DNA from: Mesonia aestuariivivens
Lineage (GTDB): Bacteria > Bacteroidota > Bacteroidia > Flavobacteriales > Flavobacteriaceae
Assembly (NCBI RefSeq): GCF_019311235.1
Contig: NZ_JAHWDF010000005.1
Location: forward strand, 1 to 64,000
Direction: 5' to 3'
Length of the DNA: 64,000 bases
How positions within the stretch are numbered: the first letter of the stretch is position 1; each line of letters opens with the position of its first letter. The notes below the pieces were generated by a model that was not told the DNA's origin, made no database searches, and was given only the letters and a program-made list of their open reading frames with translations. Shown here piece after piece: positions 1 to 7,567 of the stretch. A program made the position numbers and the translations under genes.

Positions 1-134
1 AACTGCTAACTGCTAACTGCTAACTGCTAACTGCTAACTGCTAACTGCTAACTGCTAACTGCTAACTGCTAACTGCTAACTGCTAACTGCTAACTGCTAA
101 CTGCTAACTGCTAACTGCTAACTGCTAACTGCTA
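1..134. repeat. Perfect heptanucleotide tandem array (AACTGCT x19)
   Basis: Nineteen uninterrupted copies of AACTGCT fill bases 1-133, and one more matching base follows. The array is cut by the left window edge, so its full length is unknown. Every copy is identical. On the minus strand the unit reads AGCAGTT and places a TAG in each of the three frames every 21 bases. The last TAG (132-134) is the stop codon of cysH. The period is not a multiple of three, so it cannot encode a protein repeat. Confidence 0.97.
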
Positions 135-824
135 CAAATGTAATCCGCATTCAGTTTTAGGGTTATTGTTCCAACGTCCAGCACGATCTTCACCAGGAAC
201 AGTACAATGCTTACAGCCTATAGAGTTGTAACCTTTAGCTACTAAGGGATGAAATGGAAGTTGGTGTTTTTCAATAAATAAATCTCTTTCTCCTTTGGTG
301 GTGTCTAAAAGCGGGTAAAATTTTAAAATGTCCCCACGTTCCTCAAAAATATTTAACGATGATCGGTGATCACTTTGCCATTGCATTAGACCACTTACCC
401 AAACAGAATATTTCTTTTTAATAGTTTCTAAGGGTCTTACTTTATTAATAGAACAACAAAAATCTGGGTTTTTACGCCAAGTTTCGTCTTTAGAAGTAAA
501 CACGTGTTCTTCTTTAATGGCTCCGATAGATTTTACATTTAAGCCATATTTACTAGTAAGTTCTTTTTTATATTTAATAGTTTCTTCAAAATGATAGCCA
601 GTATCAATAAAAAATACTTCCTGTTCTTTATTTACATCTGAAAATAATTTTAATAAAAATGCTGAAGTTGCTGCAAAAGAACTGGTAAGCATAACTTCTG
701 TCACCTCAAAATCGTGATATAATTCTTCAATTCTTTGTTGAATAGATAAGGGTTTATATTTTTTATTTAATGCTTTTATTTCTTCTTCTGTAAAAATTCT
801 TTTACTAACAGTTGTATCGTTCAT
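132..824 (-). CDS. cysH: Assimilatory APS/PAPS reductase (CysH), iron-sulfur type
   Basis: Reduces activated sulfate (APS or PAPS) to sulfite in the cytoplasm during sulfate assimilation. The 230 residues show the PAPS-reductase fold: a nucleotide-loop-like stretch near 47-60, FIDTGYHFEET near 72-82 and a substrate-binding WVSGLMQWQSDHR segment at 142-154. Cys123-Cys124 and Cys204-Cys207 are the four ligands typical of the [4Fe-4S] form, which usually uses APS. The C-terminal ECGLH motif carries the catalytic Cys226. Length is normal for the family. A minus-strand TATTTTTG box (875-882) lies about 50 bases upstream and is a probable -7 element. The stop codon TAG falls inside the heptamer array. 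Genes further along the operon lie outside the window, so the usual partners cysD and cysN cannot be checked. Confidence 0.93.
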   Translation of the reverse strand: MNDTTVSKRIFTEEEIKALNKKYKPLSIQQRIEELYHDFEVTEVMLTSSFAATSAFLLKLFSDVNKEQEVFFIDTGYHFEETIKYKKELTSKYGLNVKSIGAIKEEHVFTSKDETWRKNPDFCCSINKVRPLETIKKKYSVWVSGLMQWQSDHRSSLNIFEERGDILKFYPLLDTTKGERDLFIEKHQLPFHPLVAKGYNSIGCKHCTVPGEDRAGRWNNNPKTECGLHL

Positions 825-884
825 AAACCAAGTTTAGGTTCTTTTTAATAATGCGTGAGGAATATATTAAATTACAAAAATAAC

Positions 885-1127
885 TTAATCTTTTTGTTTT
901 GGAGGCATGGGGCCTCTTAGATGAATAACGAGTCCATTTAGAAAATTTCGTAGAAATTGATCTCCGCACTCTTGATATTTAGGGTGTCCTTCTTTTCTAA
1001 AAATGGCGCCTATTTCACTTTTGGTAACTTTAAAATCTACTAGCTTGAAGATACCGATAATATCGTCATCTCTAAGTTTATGTGCTACACGTAATTTTTT
1101 AAATATGTCGTTATTAGTTAATGCCAT
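885..1127 (-). CDS. DUF1456 (YehS-like) single-domain protein
   Basis: An 80-residue protein of unknown function. From memory it resembles the second half of E. coli YehS: an N-terminal NNDIFKKLRVA segment, then DDDIIGIF and the hallmark ECGDQFLRNFLNGL near residues 53-66. YehS carries two such domains, whereas this protein has one, apparently complete. The short basic tail ends in PPKQKD. It is the middle gene of three minus-strand genes, but gaps of about 45-60 bases on each side suggest separate promoters; the probable -7 box of cysH lies just below its stop codon. No enzymatic motif is visible. Confidence 0.8.
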   Translation of the reverse strand: MALTNNDIFKKLRVAHKLRDDDIIGIFKLVDFKVTKSEIGAIFRKEGHPKYQECGDQFLRNFLNGLVIHLRGPMPPKQKD

Positions 1128-1170
1128 AAGATGTTTGAATTGACTGCAAATTTAAAAAATCTTATCACAT

Positions 1171-2460
1171 TTACGCTATGCGCTCGTATATTGCTGTTAA
1201 TTTTTGTAAATCTCTATTGTTTTTAAGGGTTGTTTTTACATCTTCATAAAGGTTTTCTGCTTCAATTTTAATGGCATTATGGTAATTAGAATTTACGGTT
1301 TTTTGTTTTAGAAGAAAGTGAAACATTGTAAATAACTTTTGTACACAACTAAAATCGTTTTTGCAATAGGTACGGTAGGGTAAAATGAGTTGGTATATTA
1401 ATTCTTCAAAGCTAATAGTAGAGAGCCAAATAACGGGTTGGTTATTAGAATTACTTACAATTTCTTCTTCTTTTTTTAGTAATCTAAAAGCAAGCAGGTC
1501 TGTAAGATAGTCTATTGTGCTAATTGTGGTTGAGGGGTCGTTTATTGCGGGAGAAACTGCTCTAATTCCAATTTCTGTAATGTGTTTAAATCCTAAAACA
1601 TAATTGTCTTCTACAAATTCTCCTTCAGCAAAATTAAAATTACTTAAAATAGTTAGAGCTAAATCATCGTCAATTTCTTTGTTTACTTTAATGATGGTTG
1701 AGTTCTTAGCAATAAAGCTTCCTTTAATAGGTAAGATAGAGATTTGTAATTCGTTTTCTTTACAAATATTTTTAAGATTTTCTATCGATACATTTTGAAA
1801 ATATCCTGTGGTTGTGCTTTTATATGTATTCCAATTATTGGTGTTTGGAAAACTTAAATTTGGACTTTCTTTTTGAATATCAATTATAGTTTTTAATCTT
1901 TTTTTGGCTTTAGAATATTCACTAGTCAATATATTATTTACTTGAATAGATTGAGAAATAGAATGAATAAAATAAATGAAGGCTCCTAAGCATAAGATAG
2001 TTAATAAAACAGTAATAAAAATGGAGAAACTAGGGATCTTTATATTGTTATTTTCTGGGGCTTTTATAGCAATTGTAATAAATATGTTGTAGAGAATAGT
2101 GCCTAAATAAATACCTAAAACATATTGGTGATTTTTATTTGAAATAAGTCCAGGTAAAACTCTAGGAGAATAATTAGAGGAAGCTTGATTAAGTAAAACC
2201 ATTACCATCGAGAAGCTAAAAACCATAAGTGAAATAAGTCCGCCTGTTAAATAACTAATCATTGTTCTAGCAGTATCTCCGCTATCTATAATAAAACCAT
2301 CATAGAATGAGTCTAACCATTTAGATATTCCTATGTCTTCTAATGAAAGAGAAATTAACGATAAAAAAAGGCCTAAAAATGCAATGAGAGTAGGGTAAAA
2401 AGCAATTTTCCCCTGAATAGTATTAAAAAAGCTATAAATTTTATTGTAGATGTATTTCAT
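1171..2460 (-). CDS. DUF2254 family membrane protein
   Basis: A 429-residue predicted inner-membrane protein. Four hydrophobic segments lie in the N-terminal 170 residues (about 18-40, 64-90, 110-132 and 143-166). The sequence VLLNQASSNYSPRVL after the second segment matches the hallmark of DUF2254 as I recall it. The C-terminal 250 residues are soluble and contain GIRAVSPAINDPSTT near 295-310, also typical of the family. Function is unknown. It starts 36 bases after the DUF1456 stop, reading the minus strand, and its upstream side faces the hsp20 promoter divergently across about 195 bases. Confidence 0.85.
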   Translation of the reverse strand: MKYIYNKIYSFFNTIQGKIAFYPTLIAFLGLFLSLISLSLEDIGISKWLDSFYDGFIIDSGDTARTMISYLTGGLISLMVFSFSMVMVLLNQASSNYSPRVLPGLISNKNHQYVLGIYLGTILYNIFITIAIKAPENNNIKIPSFSIFITVLLTILCLGAFIYFIHSISQSIQVNNILTSEYSKAKKRLKTIIDIQKESPNLSFPNTNNWNTYKSTTTGYFQNVSIENLKNICKENELQISILPIKGSFIAKNSTIIKVNKEIDDDLALTILSNFNFAEGEFVEDNYVLGFKHITEIGIRAVSPAINDPSTTISTIDYLTDLLAFRLLKKEEEIVSNSNNQPVIWLSTISFEELIYQLILPYRTYCKNDFSCVQKLFTMFHFLLKQKTVNSNYHNAIKIEAENLYEDVKTTLKNNRDLQKLTAIYERIA

Positions 2461-2539
2461 GAAGTTGTCTTATAAATTCAAAAATAAAACTCTTAGCAGT
2501 GCAACTCTACTTTTTAACCATAATTTAACCGCTAAAAAT

Positions 2540-2582
2540 GACATAATGTCGTTTGTTTTTCACTACAAAGAGACATAATGTC
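2540..2582. promoter_or_regulatory. Twin palindromes GACATAATGTC upstream of hsp20
   Basis: The 11-base near-palindrome GACAT-A-ATGTC occurs at 2540-2550 and again, identically, at 2572-2582. The copies are 32 bases apart start to start, close to three helical turns, so two dimers could sit on the same face of the DNA. The pair lies 75-115 bases before the hsp20 start codon and within the space shared with the divergent DUF2254 gene. This looks like an operator for a dimeric regulator. The regulator itself is unknown. Confidence 0.6.
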
Positions 2583-2655
2583 TGTATTTTTACGATGGTC
2601 TTTAATTTGCTATTTACAGACTGTAAAATTGATAGTAACATTAAAAAATAAATTT

Positions 2656-3099
2656 ATGAGTTTAGTAAAAAGAACAACAGCAGACAATTGGTTACCATCT
2701 GTTATTGATGATATGTTTAGAGCAGATTGGTTAGGCGGAACCTCTAATATAAATAAAGTAGGGGTTAGTATACCGGCAGTAAATATCCAAGAAGAAGAAA
2801 ACAAATTTTTAATTGAAGTGGCAGCTCCAGGAAAAACTCGAGAAGAATTTAATATTGAATTGAATAATGATGTGCTAACCATATCTTCTGAAATTAAAAA
2901 CGAAAAAACCGAAGATCAAAAAAGTAAGTTTACAAGAAGAGAGTTTAGTTATCATGCTTTTAAAAGAGCGTTTAGTCTTCCTGAAAATGTAGATTATACA
3001 AAAATAACTGCTTCTTATGAAAATGGAATTTTAATGATTAATTTGCCTAAAAAAGAAGAAGAAAAAGAGCAAGCTAAAAGAGTGATTGAGATCTCTTAA
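2656..3099 (+). CDS. Small heat shock protein (Hsp20/alpha-crystallin)
   Basis: An ATP-independent holdase chaperone of the cytoplasm, 147 residues from the ATG at 2656. The alpha-crystallin domain runs from about residue 37 (VSIPAVNIQEEENKFLIEV) to the conserved A-x-x-x-N-G-x-L element seen as ASYENGILMINLPKK near 126-140. The C-terminal tail KRVIEIS contains the I-x-I motif used for oligomer contacts. A longer reading frame starts at 2578, but that ATG lies inside the second upstream palindrome and adds a non-homologous hydrophobic leader, so the downstream ATG is chosen. Expression is probably governed by the palindrome pair. The gene ends just before a strong bidirectional terminator. Confidence 0.93.
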   Translation: MSLVKRTTADNWLPSVIDDMFRADWLGGTSNINKVGVSIPAVNIQEEENKFLIEVAAPGKTREEFNIELNNDVLTISSEIKNEKTEDQKSKFTRREFSYHAFKRAFSLPENVDYTKITASYENGILMINLPKKEEEKEQAKRVIEIS

Positions 3100-3120
3100 T
3101 AGAGAAATTTATTTCACTAT

Positions 3121-3156
3121 AAAAGGTTCAAATTTTTAAAATTTGAACCTTTTTTG
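3121..3156. terminator. Bidirectional terminator between hsp20 and the beta-helix lipoprotein
   Basis: A 15-base-pair inverted repeat (arms 3121-3135 and 3139-3153) has an A-run on the left and a T-run on the right, so it works for both converging genes. Confidence 0.88.
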
Positions 3157-3162
3157 TTTTAA

Positions 3163-4698
3163 CTATTCTTCAGGAAAAATTATACTTTCGTAAGCTCCTG
3201 TATCGGGCTCGTTATTTCTTGGTTGGCCTAAAATATCTTGACTTGTAGCAGTTGATGGATTGGCTAAACTGTTAGCGGCAGACTCTTCATTAATCATGAA
3301 TAGATTTTTTGAAGCATCTAAAAAATTAGGATCTTCATTGATTATAGAATTAGGGAATAATGTTTCGTCTTCAAAATTATAACCTTCATTATTGCCAAAT
3401 CCAAATTTGTTAAACTTGATTAAGCAGTTCTCAAACTTGTAATTAAAAGCGACTTCTTCTAGCGGGTCTAAAATTAATTCTCGATTTTCGTTTCCATATA
3501 TAATGCAATTGTAAAAATTAGCTTCAATTAAATCTGAAGCAAATATTTCTTCAGCAGTTTCAAGGTAATTTTGAAGTAATACGGCAGGCAAACTTCTATA
3601 GCTACCTGTCCAATAATTAGCAAAAGTGCAATTGGTGAAATTATACGTTCCACCTAACGATAATTGTAATGCAGATTGTCCAGCATTGTTTATAACGAGG
3701 TTGCTGCCTTCTATATTTCCTGTTCTCGCTAAAAGACCTACATTAGAAGAATTGTAAATTTTAGAATTATTAATAGATAAAGTAGGGTTAGAAGTTCCGT
3801 CATTAGAATCCATTAAAACTCCTACGGTAGCATTTTTTATCGTTGTATAATTAATACTATTATTGGTGCTTCCTTGGGTTAGCCAAATTGCTCCCCATTG
3901 CCCTGGTGTGTCGCTGAAATTAGGTTCTTGGCGGTCGCTTTCAAAAATAACTTCTTTTTCTAAAGATTCTTGATCTGAACTTAATTCTCCGTTAACGTGA
4001 AGTGAGCCATTTTCGGCTACAATAATTCCGCTATTTTTATGAAAGTGAATTCTGGAGCCAGCATCTATAGTTAAAGTTCGGTTTCCTGGCACTGCGGCAT
4101 AACCGTATATAACGTAAGGTTTTTGGTTATTAAAGTTTAATTCAGAATCATCTAAAAAGAAACCTTCAATAAAAGTTTCGTTGCCCTCTTCATCTACACC
4201 AAAGGAAAGACTTTCGGTAGAGCCGTCATTAAATTTTTCAGGATAAAGAAAAATAGCATCTTTTAATAGCGTCACTAATTCTACTTTTTGTTGCTTTGCT
4301 CCAGTGTCAAATTGAATAGCATCGGTGTATAGATATTCATTTGTTGAAGAGAAATTGTCGATATTTGCCGTGGTTTCAATAAAAACATAAATGCTGTCTT
4401 TGGCTAAAATATCTATATTCTGAAAAGATTTACCTGGTAAACCATCTACATTTAAACGATATTTTGAATTTTCACCGTTGCTTAATTCTATTGAAGGAAT
4501 GGTGATATCTTCATCACTCTTATTATAAACCTTTAAGTTGTATGTGCTAGAAGCTATTCCTGTAAAAATAGTATCTAGGTAAACAGTATCTTTAGAAAAT
4601 TGAAGATTACCATTATTAGGTTTAGTTTCAAAGTCATTTCTGCAAGAACTCCATAATACGATAGAGCAGAGTAGAAGTAAGCTGTATAGGTGTCTCAT
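3163..4698 (-). CDS. Envelope lipoprotein with probable right-handed beta-helix
   Basis: A 511-residue lipoprotein. The N-terminal signal peptide ends at LWSSC, giving a lipidated Cys19. Residues 30-150 look like a beta-sandwich region (FSKDTVYLDTIFTG). From about 205 to 400 the sequence has the Asn- and Gly-rich spacing of a parallel beta-helix (GNRTLTIDAGSRIHFHKNSG, then INNSKIYNSSNVGL). The last third keeps similar repeats and ends with a QPRNNEPDTGAYES segment, often seen at the end of right-handed beta-helix proteins in Bacteroidota. No catalytic residues can be assigned. It lies 4 bases after the glutaminyl cyclase lipoprotein gene and is probably co-transcribed with it. Confidence 0.7.
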   Translation of the reverse strand: MRHLYSLLLLCSIVLWSSCRNDFETKPNNGNLQFSKDTVYLDTIFTGIASSTYNLKVYNKSDEDITIPSIELSNGENSKYRLNVDGLPGKSFQNIDILAKDSIYVFIETTANIDNFSSTNEYLYTDAIQFDTGAKQQKVELVTLLKDAIFLYPEKFNDGSTESLSFGVDEEGNETFIEGFFLDDSELNFNNQKPYVIYGYAAVPGNRTLTIDAGSRIHFHKNSGIIVAENGSLHVNGELSSDQESLEKEVIFESDRQEPNFSDTPGQWGAIWLTQGSTNNSINYTTIKNATVGVLMDSNDGTSNPTLSINNSKIYNSSNVGLLARTGNIEGSNLVINNAGQSALQLSLGGTYNFTNCTFANYWTGSYRSLPAVLLQNYLETAEEIFASDLIEANFYNCIIYGNENRELILDPLEEVAFNYKFENCLIKFNKFGFGNNEGYNFEDETLFPNSIINEDPNFLDASKNLFMINEESAANSLANPSTATSQDILGQPRNNEPDTGAYESIIFPEE

Positions 4699-4702
4699 TA
4701 AA

Positions 4703-5743
4703 TTATTTTTCTATAATTTTCACTTCAAAAAGTTTATCCCAGTTTTTTCCAGTTACATAAAGTTTTTTAGTAGTTGGGTTGTATGCTATGCCGTTAAAAA
4801 CATTTAAGTCTTTATGTTGTGTTACCTTTTCTCTTAGACCTCTAAAATCGATAATACCTTCAATAGCTCCAGTTTTAGGGTTTATAATAGCTACACCATC
4901 ACGTTGGTAAGTGTTTGCGTAAATTTTACCTTCTACCCATTCTAATTCATTTAATTTTGTAGAAGTAGATTTATGGGTAACGGGTTGTATGTAGCTTTTT
5001 TCTTCAAGAGTTTCAGGATCTAAAATCCAAATCTTTTCGGTTCCGTCGCTTTTGTAAAATTTGTTTTTGTCATGGCATAATCCCCAGCCTTCTTTACTTT
5101 GATTGAATTGAAAAATGTCTAATCGTTCAAAAGTATCAAGATCATAAATTAATCCGTCGCCAGAACGCCAAGTAAGTTGGTAGATTTTGTTCTTGAAAAT
5201 AGTTAAACCTTCACCAAAGTAATGAGAAGATAAGTCTATTTTTTTTAACACTTCACCTGTTTTGTAATCTACTTTTCTAAGGGATGATTTCCCGTTTAAC
5301 CCTGTGCTTTCGTATAATGTATCATTATGAAATTCTAAGCCTTGAGTGTACGCTTCAATATCATGAGGGTAGGTGTTTATAATTTTGTAAGTGTAAACTT
5401 TAGGAGATTTACTGCTATGAACTATTATTTCTTTATTTAAAGTGGTCATTTCTCCTTCACTGTAAATAGTTGCTGTAAAATTATTTTTGCCTAGAGGTAA
5501 ATCAAAAGTAATTTGGTTATTCTCTACTAGAACCTTTTGGCCGGCATATTTATAGAGTACCGAATCTATTTCTTGACTTCTTTTTTGTTCTAATTTTACG
5601 TTTATAGCGTCACCTCGCTGTATTTTTTTGTCTTTTTCTCCTAATTGTAAAGAAAAATTATTTGCTGAATTTTCTGTTTTTTCTCCACAAGAAAAAAAGA
5701 TAAGACTTAATAATAACAGCGTCAATAAGTTATGAATTCTCAT
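4703..5743 (-). CDS. Glutaminyl-peptide cyclotransferase, lipoprotein
   Basis: Predicted to convert N-terminal glutamine of peptides or proteins to pyroglutamate. The 346 residues start with a lipoprotein signal ending at FFSC (Cys19), which would place it on the periplasmic side of a membrane. The beta-propeller domain begins near 118 with YPHDIEAYTQGLEF, followed by LYESTGLNGKSSLRKVD and FGEGLTIFKNKIYQLTWRS, all characteristic of the bacterial and plant glutamine cyclotransferase family. Residues 25-110 form an extra N-terminal domain common in Bacteroidota homologues. It is the first gene of a two-gene minus-strand unit with the beta-helix lipoprotein (4-base gap). Confidence 0.88.
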   Translation of the reverse strand: MRIHNLLTLLLLSLIFFSCGEKTENSANNFSLQLGEKDKKIQRGDAINVKLEQKRSQEIDSVLYKYAGQKVLVENNQITFDLPLGKNNFTATIYSEGEMTTLNKEIIVHSSKSPKVYTYKIINTYPHDIEAYTQGLEFHNDTLYESTGLNGKSSLRKVDYKTGEVLKKIDLSSHYFGEGLTIFKNKIYQLTWRSGDGLIYDLDTFERLDIFQFNQSKEGWGLCHDKNKFYKSDGTEKIWILDPETLEEKSYIQPVTHKSTSTKLNELEWVEGKIYANTYQRDGVAIINPKTGAIEGIIDFRGLREKVTQHKDLNVFNGIAYNPTTKKLYVTGKNWDKLFEVKIIEK

Positions 5744-5796
5744 TAAATTGTTTTTTTTAACAGTGGCTAATTTAGTTATTTCTTGCTAAAAAATGC

Positions 5797-5826
5797 TTGC
5801 ATAAATAGATAAACCTTGTATATTTG
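5797..5826 (+). promoter_or_regulatory. Promoter of the SRP RNA gene
   Basis: A -33 TTG at 5797-5799 and a perfect -7 TATATTTG at 5819-5826 are separated by 19 bases, matching the Bacteroidota housekeeping sigma consensus TTG-N17-23-TAnnTTTG. The SRP RNA begins about 5 bases downstream. Confidence 0.9.
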
Positions 5827-5830
5827 CACT

Positions 5831-5931
5831 CGGCAAGTCCCACACAACCAGCTCCTGTCGAATTCCCCCAGGGCGGGAACGCAGCAAGGGTAGATGGTCG
5901 TAGCGGTGTGATGTGGGTAGCTTGCCTTTTT
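5831..5931 (+). ncRNA. ffs: Signal recognition particle RNA (4.5S type)
   Basis: A short bacterial SRP RNA of about 100 bases that binds Ffh for co-translational membrane targeting. The conserved helix 8 region is clear: AGGGCGGGAACGCAGCAAGG spans 5870-5889, with the GGAA loop and the asymmetric GCAGCAAGG side. The two ends pair as GGCAAG (5832-5837) with CTTGCC (5921-5926), extended by CCCACA with TGTGGG. A T-run follows the closing stem and acts as terminator. The promoter fits the transcript start exactly. Confidence 0.96.
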
Positions 5932-6028
5932 TTATACACTATTCTCAAATATTTTCACTTTTATTCTTAACGTTATATTTTAAGCTTTCTTATAAATAAG
6001 CGATATTTGTCATCCTATTTTAAAAGGT

Positions 6029-6835
6029 ATGATGAATAAAGTGGTGTTAATTACTGGAGCTTCTTCTGGTATTGGTAAATCTATAGGTGAATTTTTAGCT
6101 AAAAAAGGTTATAAAGTTTATGGCACAAGTAGAAAGCCTAAGGCTTCAGAATTAAATGGTATTCATTTTGTGGCTTTAGATGTTACAAAATTAGAAACTA
6201 TTACTGCAGCAGTGCAAATTATTATTGAAAAAGAAAGTAGAATAGATTTTCTAATAAATAATGCAGGAATGGGAATTACAGGTCCTATTGAAGAGACTCC
6301 GGATGAAGAGATTAAACGAGTATTCGATACCAATTATTTTGGTGTTATTAATGTAATTAAAGCTGTTTTGCCGTTTATGCGAGCGCAAGGTGAGGGTTTT
6401 ATTATAAATATAACCTCTATTGCTGGTTATATGGGATTGCCATACCGAGGAATTTATTCTGCAACAAAAGGAGCACTCGAGCTTACTACTGAGGCATTTA
6501 GGATGGAACTGAAAGAATTTAATATTAAAATGACGAATATAGCTCCTGGTGATTTTGCTACCAATATTGCAGCAGGAAGATATCATGCTCCAGTAAGAGA
6601 AGATTCTCCTTATAAAGAAAACTACGGGAATACCCTTAAACTGATGGATGAACATGTAGACAAGGGGCAAGATCCTATAAAAATGGCAGAAAAAGTGTAT
6701 GCGGTAATGCAGAAAAAAAAACCAACCATACACTATAAGGTAGGAGATACTTTACAGAAATTTAGTATCGCTTTAAAGCATATTTTGCCTGATAAATTAT
6801 ATGAAAAAATGCTTATGAATCATTATAAACTGTAA
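6029..6835 (+). CDS. Short-chain dehydrogenase/reductase
   Basis: An NAD(P)-dependent oxidoreductase of the classical SDR family, 268 residues. The nucleotide-binding TGASSGIG is at 9-16 and NNAG at 77-80. The catalytic set is Ser130, Tyr143 and Lys147 (YSATK). SRKPK after the second strand suggests NADP preference. The substrate is unknown; the C-terminal KKPTIHYKVGD resembles the group that acts on lipid-like or steroid-like alcohols, but this is only a guess. Two ATG codons stand in tandem at 6029 and 6032 and the true start is not decided. The transaldolase gene follows after 33 bases in the same direction. Confidence 0.9.
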   Translation: MMNKVVLITGASSGIGKSIGEFLAKKGYKVYGTSRKPKASELNGIHFVALDVTKLETITAAVQIIIEKESRIDFLINNAGMGITGPIEETPDEEIKRVFDTNYFGVINVIKAVLPFMRAQGEGFIINITSIAGYMGLPYRGIYSATKGALELTTEAFRMELKEFNIKMTNIAPGDFATNIAAGRYHAPVREDSPYKENYGNTLKLMDEHVDKGQDPIKMAEKVYAVMQKKKPTIHYKVGDTLQKFSIALKHILPDKLYEKMLMNHYKL

Positions 6836-6868
6836 CTTTACTTTATAAGCAAAACTAAAAATACGAAT

Positions 6869-7525
6869 ATGAAATTTTTTATAGATACAGCAAATTTAGA
6901 TCAAATTAAAGAAGCTCAAGAATTAGGTGTTCTTGATGGTGTGACTACAAATCCTTCATTAATGGCTAAAGAAGGAATTACAGGTAAAGAAAATATTATT
7001 GCGCATTACAAGAAAATATGTGATATTGTAGATGGTGATGTTAGTGCAGAAGTAATTGCCACTAATTATGACGATATCATAAAAGAGGGAGAAGAGTTAG
7101 CTGCTCTTCATAACCAAATTGTAGTGAAAGTACCTATGATAAAAGATGGTATTAAAGCTATAAAATATTTTAGTGATAAAGGAATTAAAACAAACTGTAC
7201 TTTAGTTTTTTCAGCAGGACAAGCTCTTTTAGCAGCAAAAGCAGGTGCTACTTATGTTTCTCCCTTTATAGGGAGATTAGATGATATTTCTACAGACGGC
7301 TTAAATTTAATTGCAGAAATTAGACATATTTATGATAATTACCATTTTGAAACAGAAATCTTAGCTGCTTCTGTGCGTCATACAATGCACGTCATAGATT
7401 GTGCTAAGATTGGGGCAGATGTAATGACAGGTCCTTTAAGTTCTATAGAAGGATTATTGAAACACCCATTAACAGATATTGGGTTAGAGAAATTCTTAGC
7501 TGATTACCGTAAGGGAAATAAATAA
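6869..7525 (+). CDS. tal: Transaldolase, small TalC/MipB type
   Basis: Transfers a dihydroxyacetone unit between sugar phosphates in the non-oxidative pentose phosphate pathway. The 218-residue single-domain barrel starts with [16 protein letters not shown] and GVTTNPSL. The Schiff-base lysine is Lys87 in VVKVPM. Residue 133 is Phe in SPFIGRLDD. In E. coli FsaA the corresponding residue is Tyr, and family knowledge links Phe here to transaldolase rather than fructose-6-phosphate aldolase activity. Length is normal. The gene lies 33 bases after the SDR gene and ends at a clear terminator. Confidence 0.92.
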   Translation: MKFFIDTANLDQIKEAQELGVLDGVTTNPSLMAKEGITGKENIIAHYKKICDIVDGDVSAEVIATNYDDIIKEGEELAALHNQIVVKVPMIKDGIKAIKYFSDKGIKTNCTLVFSAGQALLAAKAGATYVSPFIGRLDDISTDGLNLIAEIRHIYDNYHFETEILAASVRHTMHVIDCAKIGADVMTGPLSSIEGLLKHPLTDIGLEKFLADYRKGNK

Positions 7526-7532
7526 AAGACAA

Positions 7533-7567
7533 CAAAAAAAACTTCTATTATTAGAAGTTTTTTTTTG
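7533..7567. terminator. Terminator after the transaldolase gene
   Basis: ACTTCTA (7541-7547) pairs with TAGAAGT (7552-7558), extended by an A-run and a nine-T run. It serves the plus-strand gene and probably also the converging minus-strand lipoprotein gene, whose stop codon begins at 7568. Confidence 0.85.

Noticed and set aside
1-134. CRISPR array or centromere-like repeat
   Set aside because: There are no spacers and the unit is only 7 bases; it is a simple tandem repeat.
2578-2655. Longer N-terminus for Hsp20
   Set aside because: The upstream ATG is inside a regulatory palindrome and the extra 26 residues do not fit the family.
6251-6733. 160-codon minus-strand frame inside the SDR gene
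   Set aside because: It lies wholly inside a gene with full SDR motifs and encodes a composition typical of an antisense shadow.
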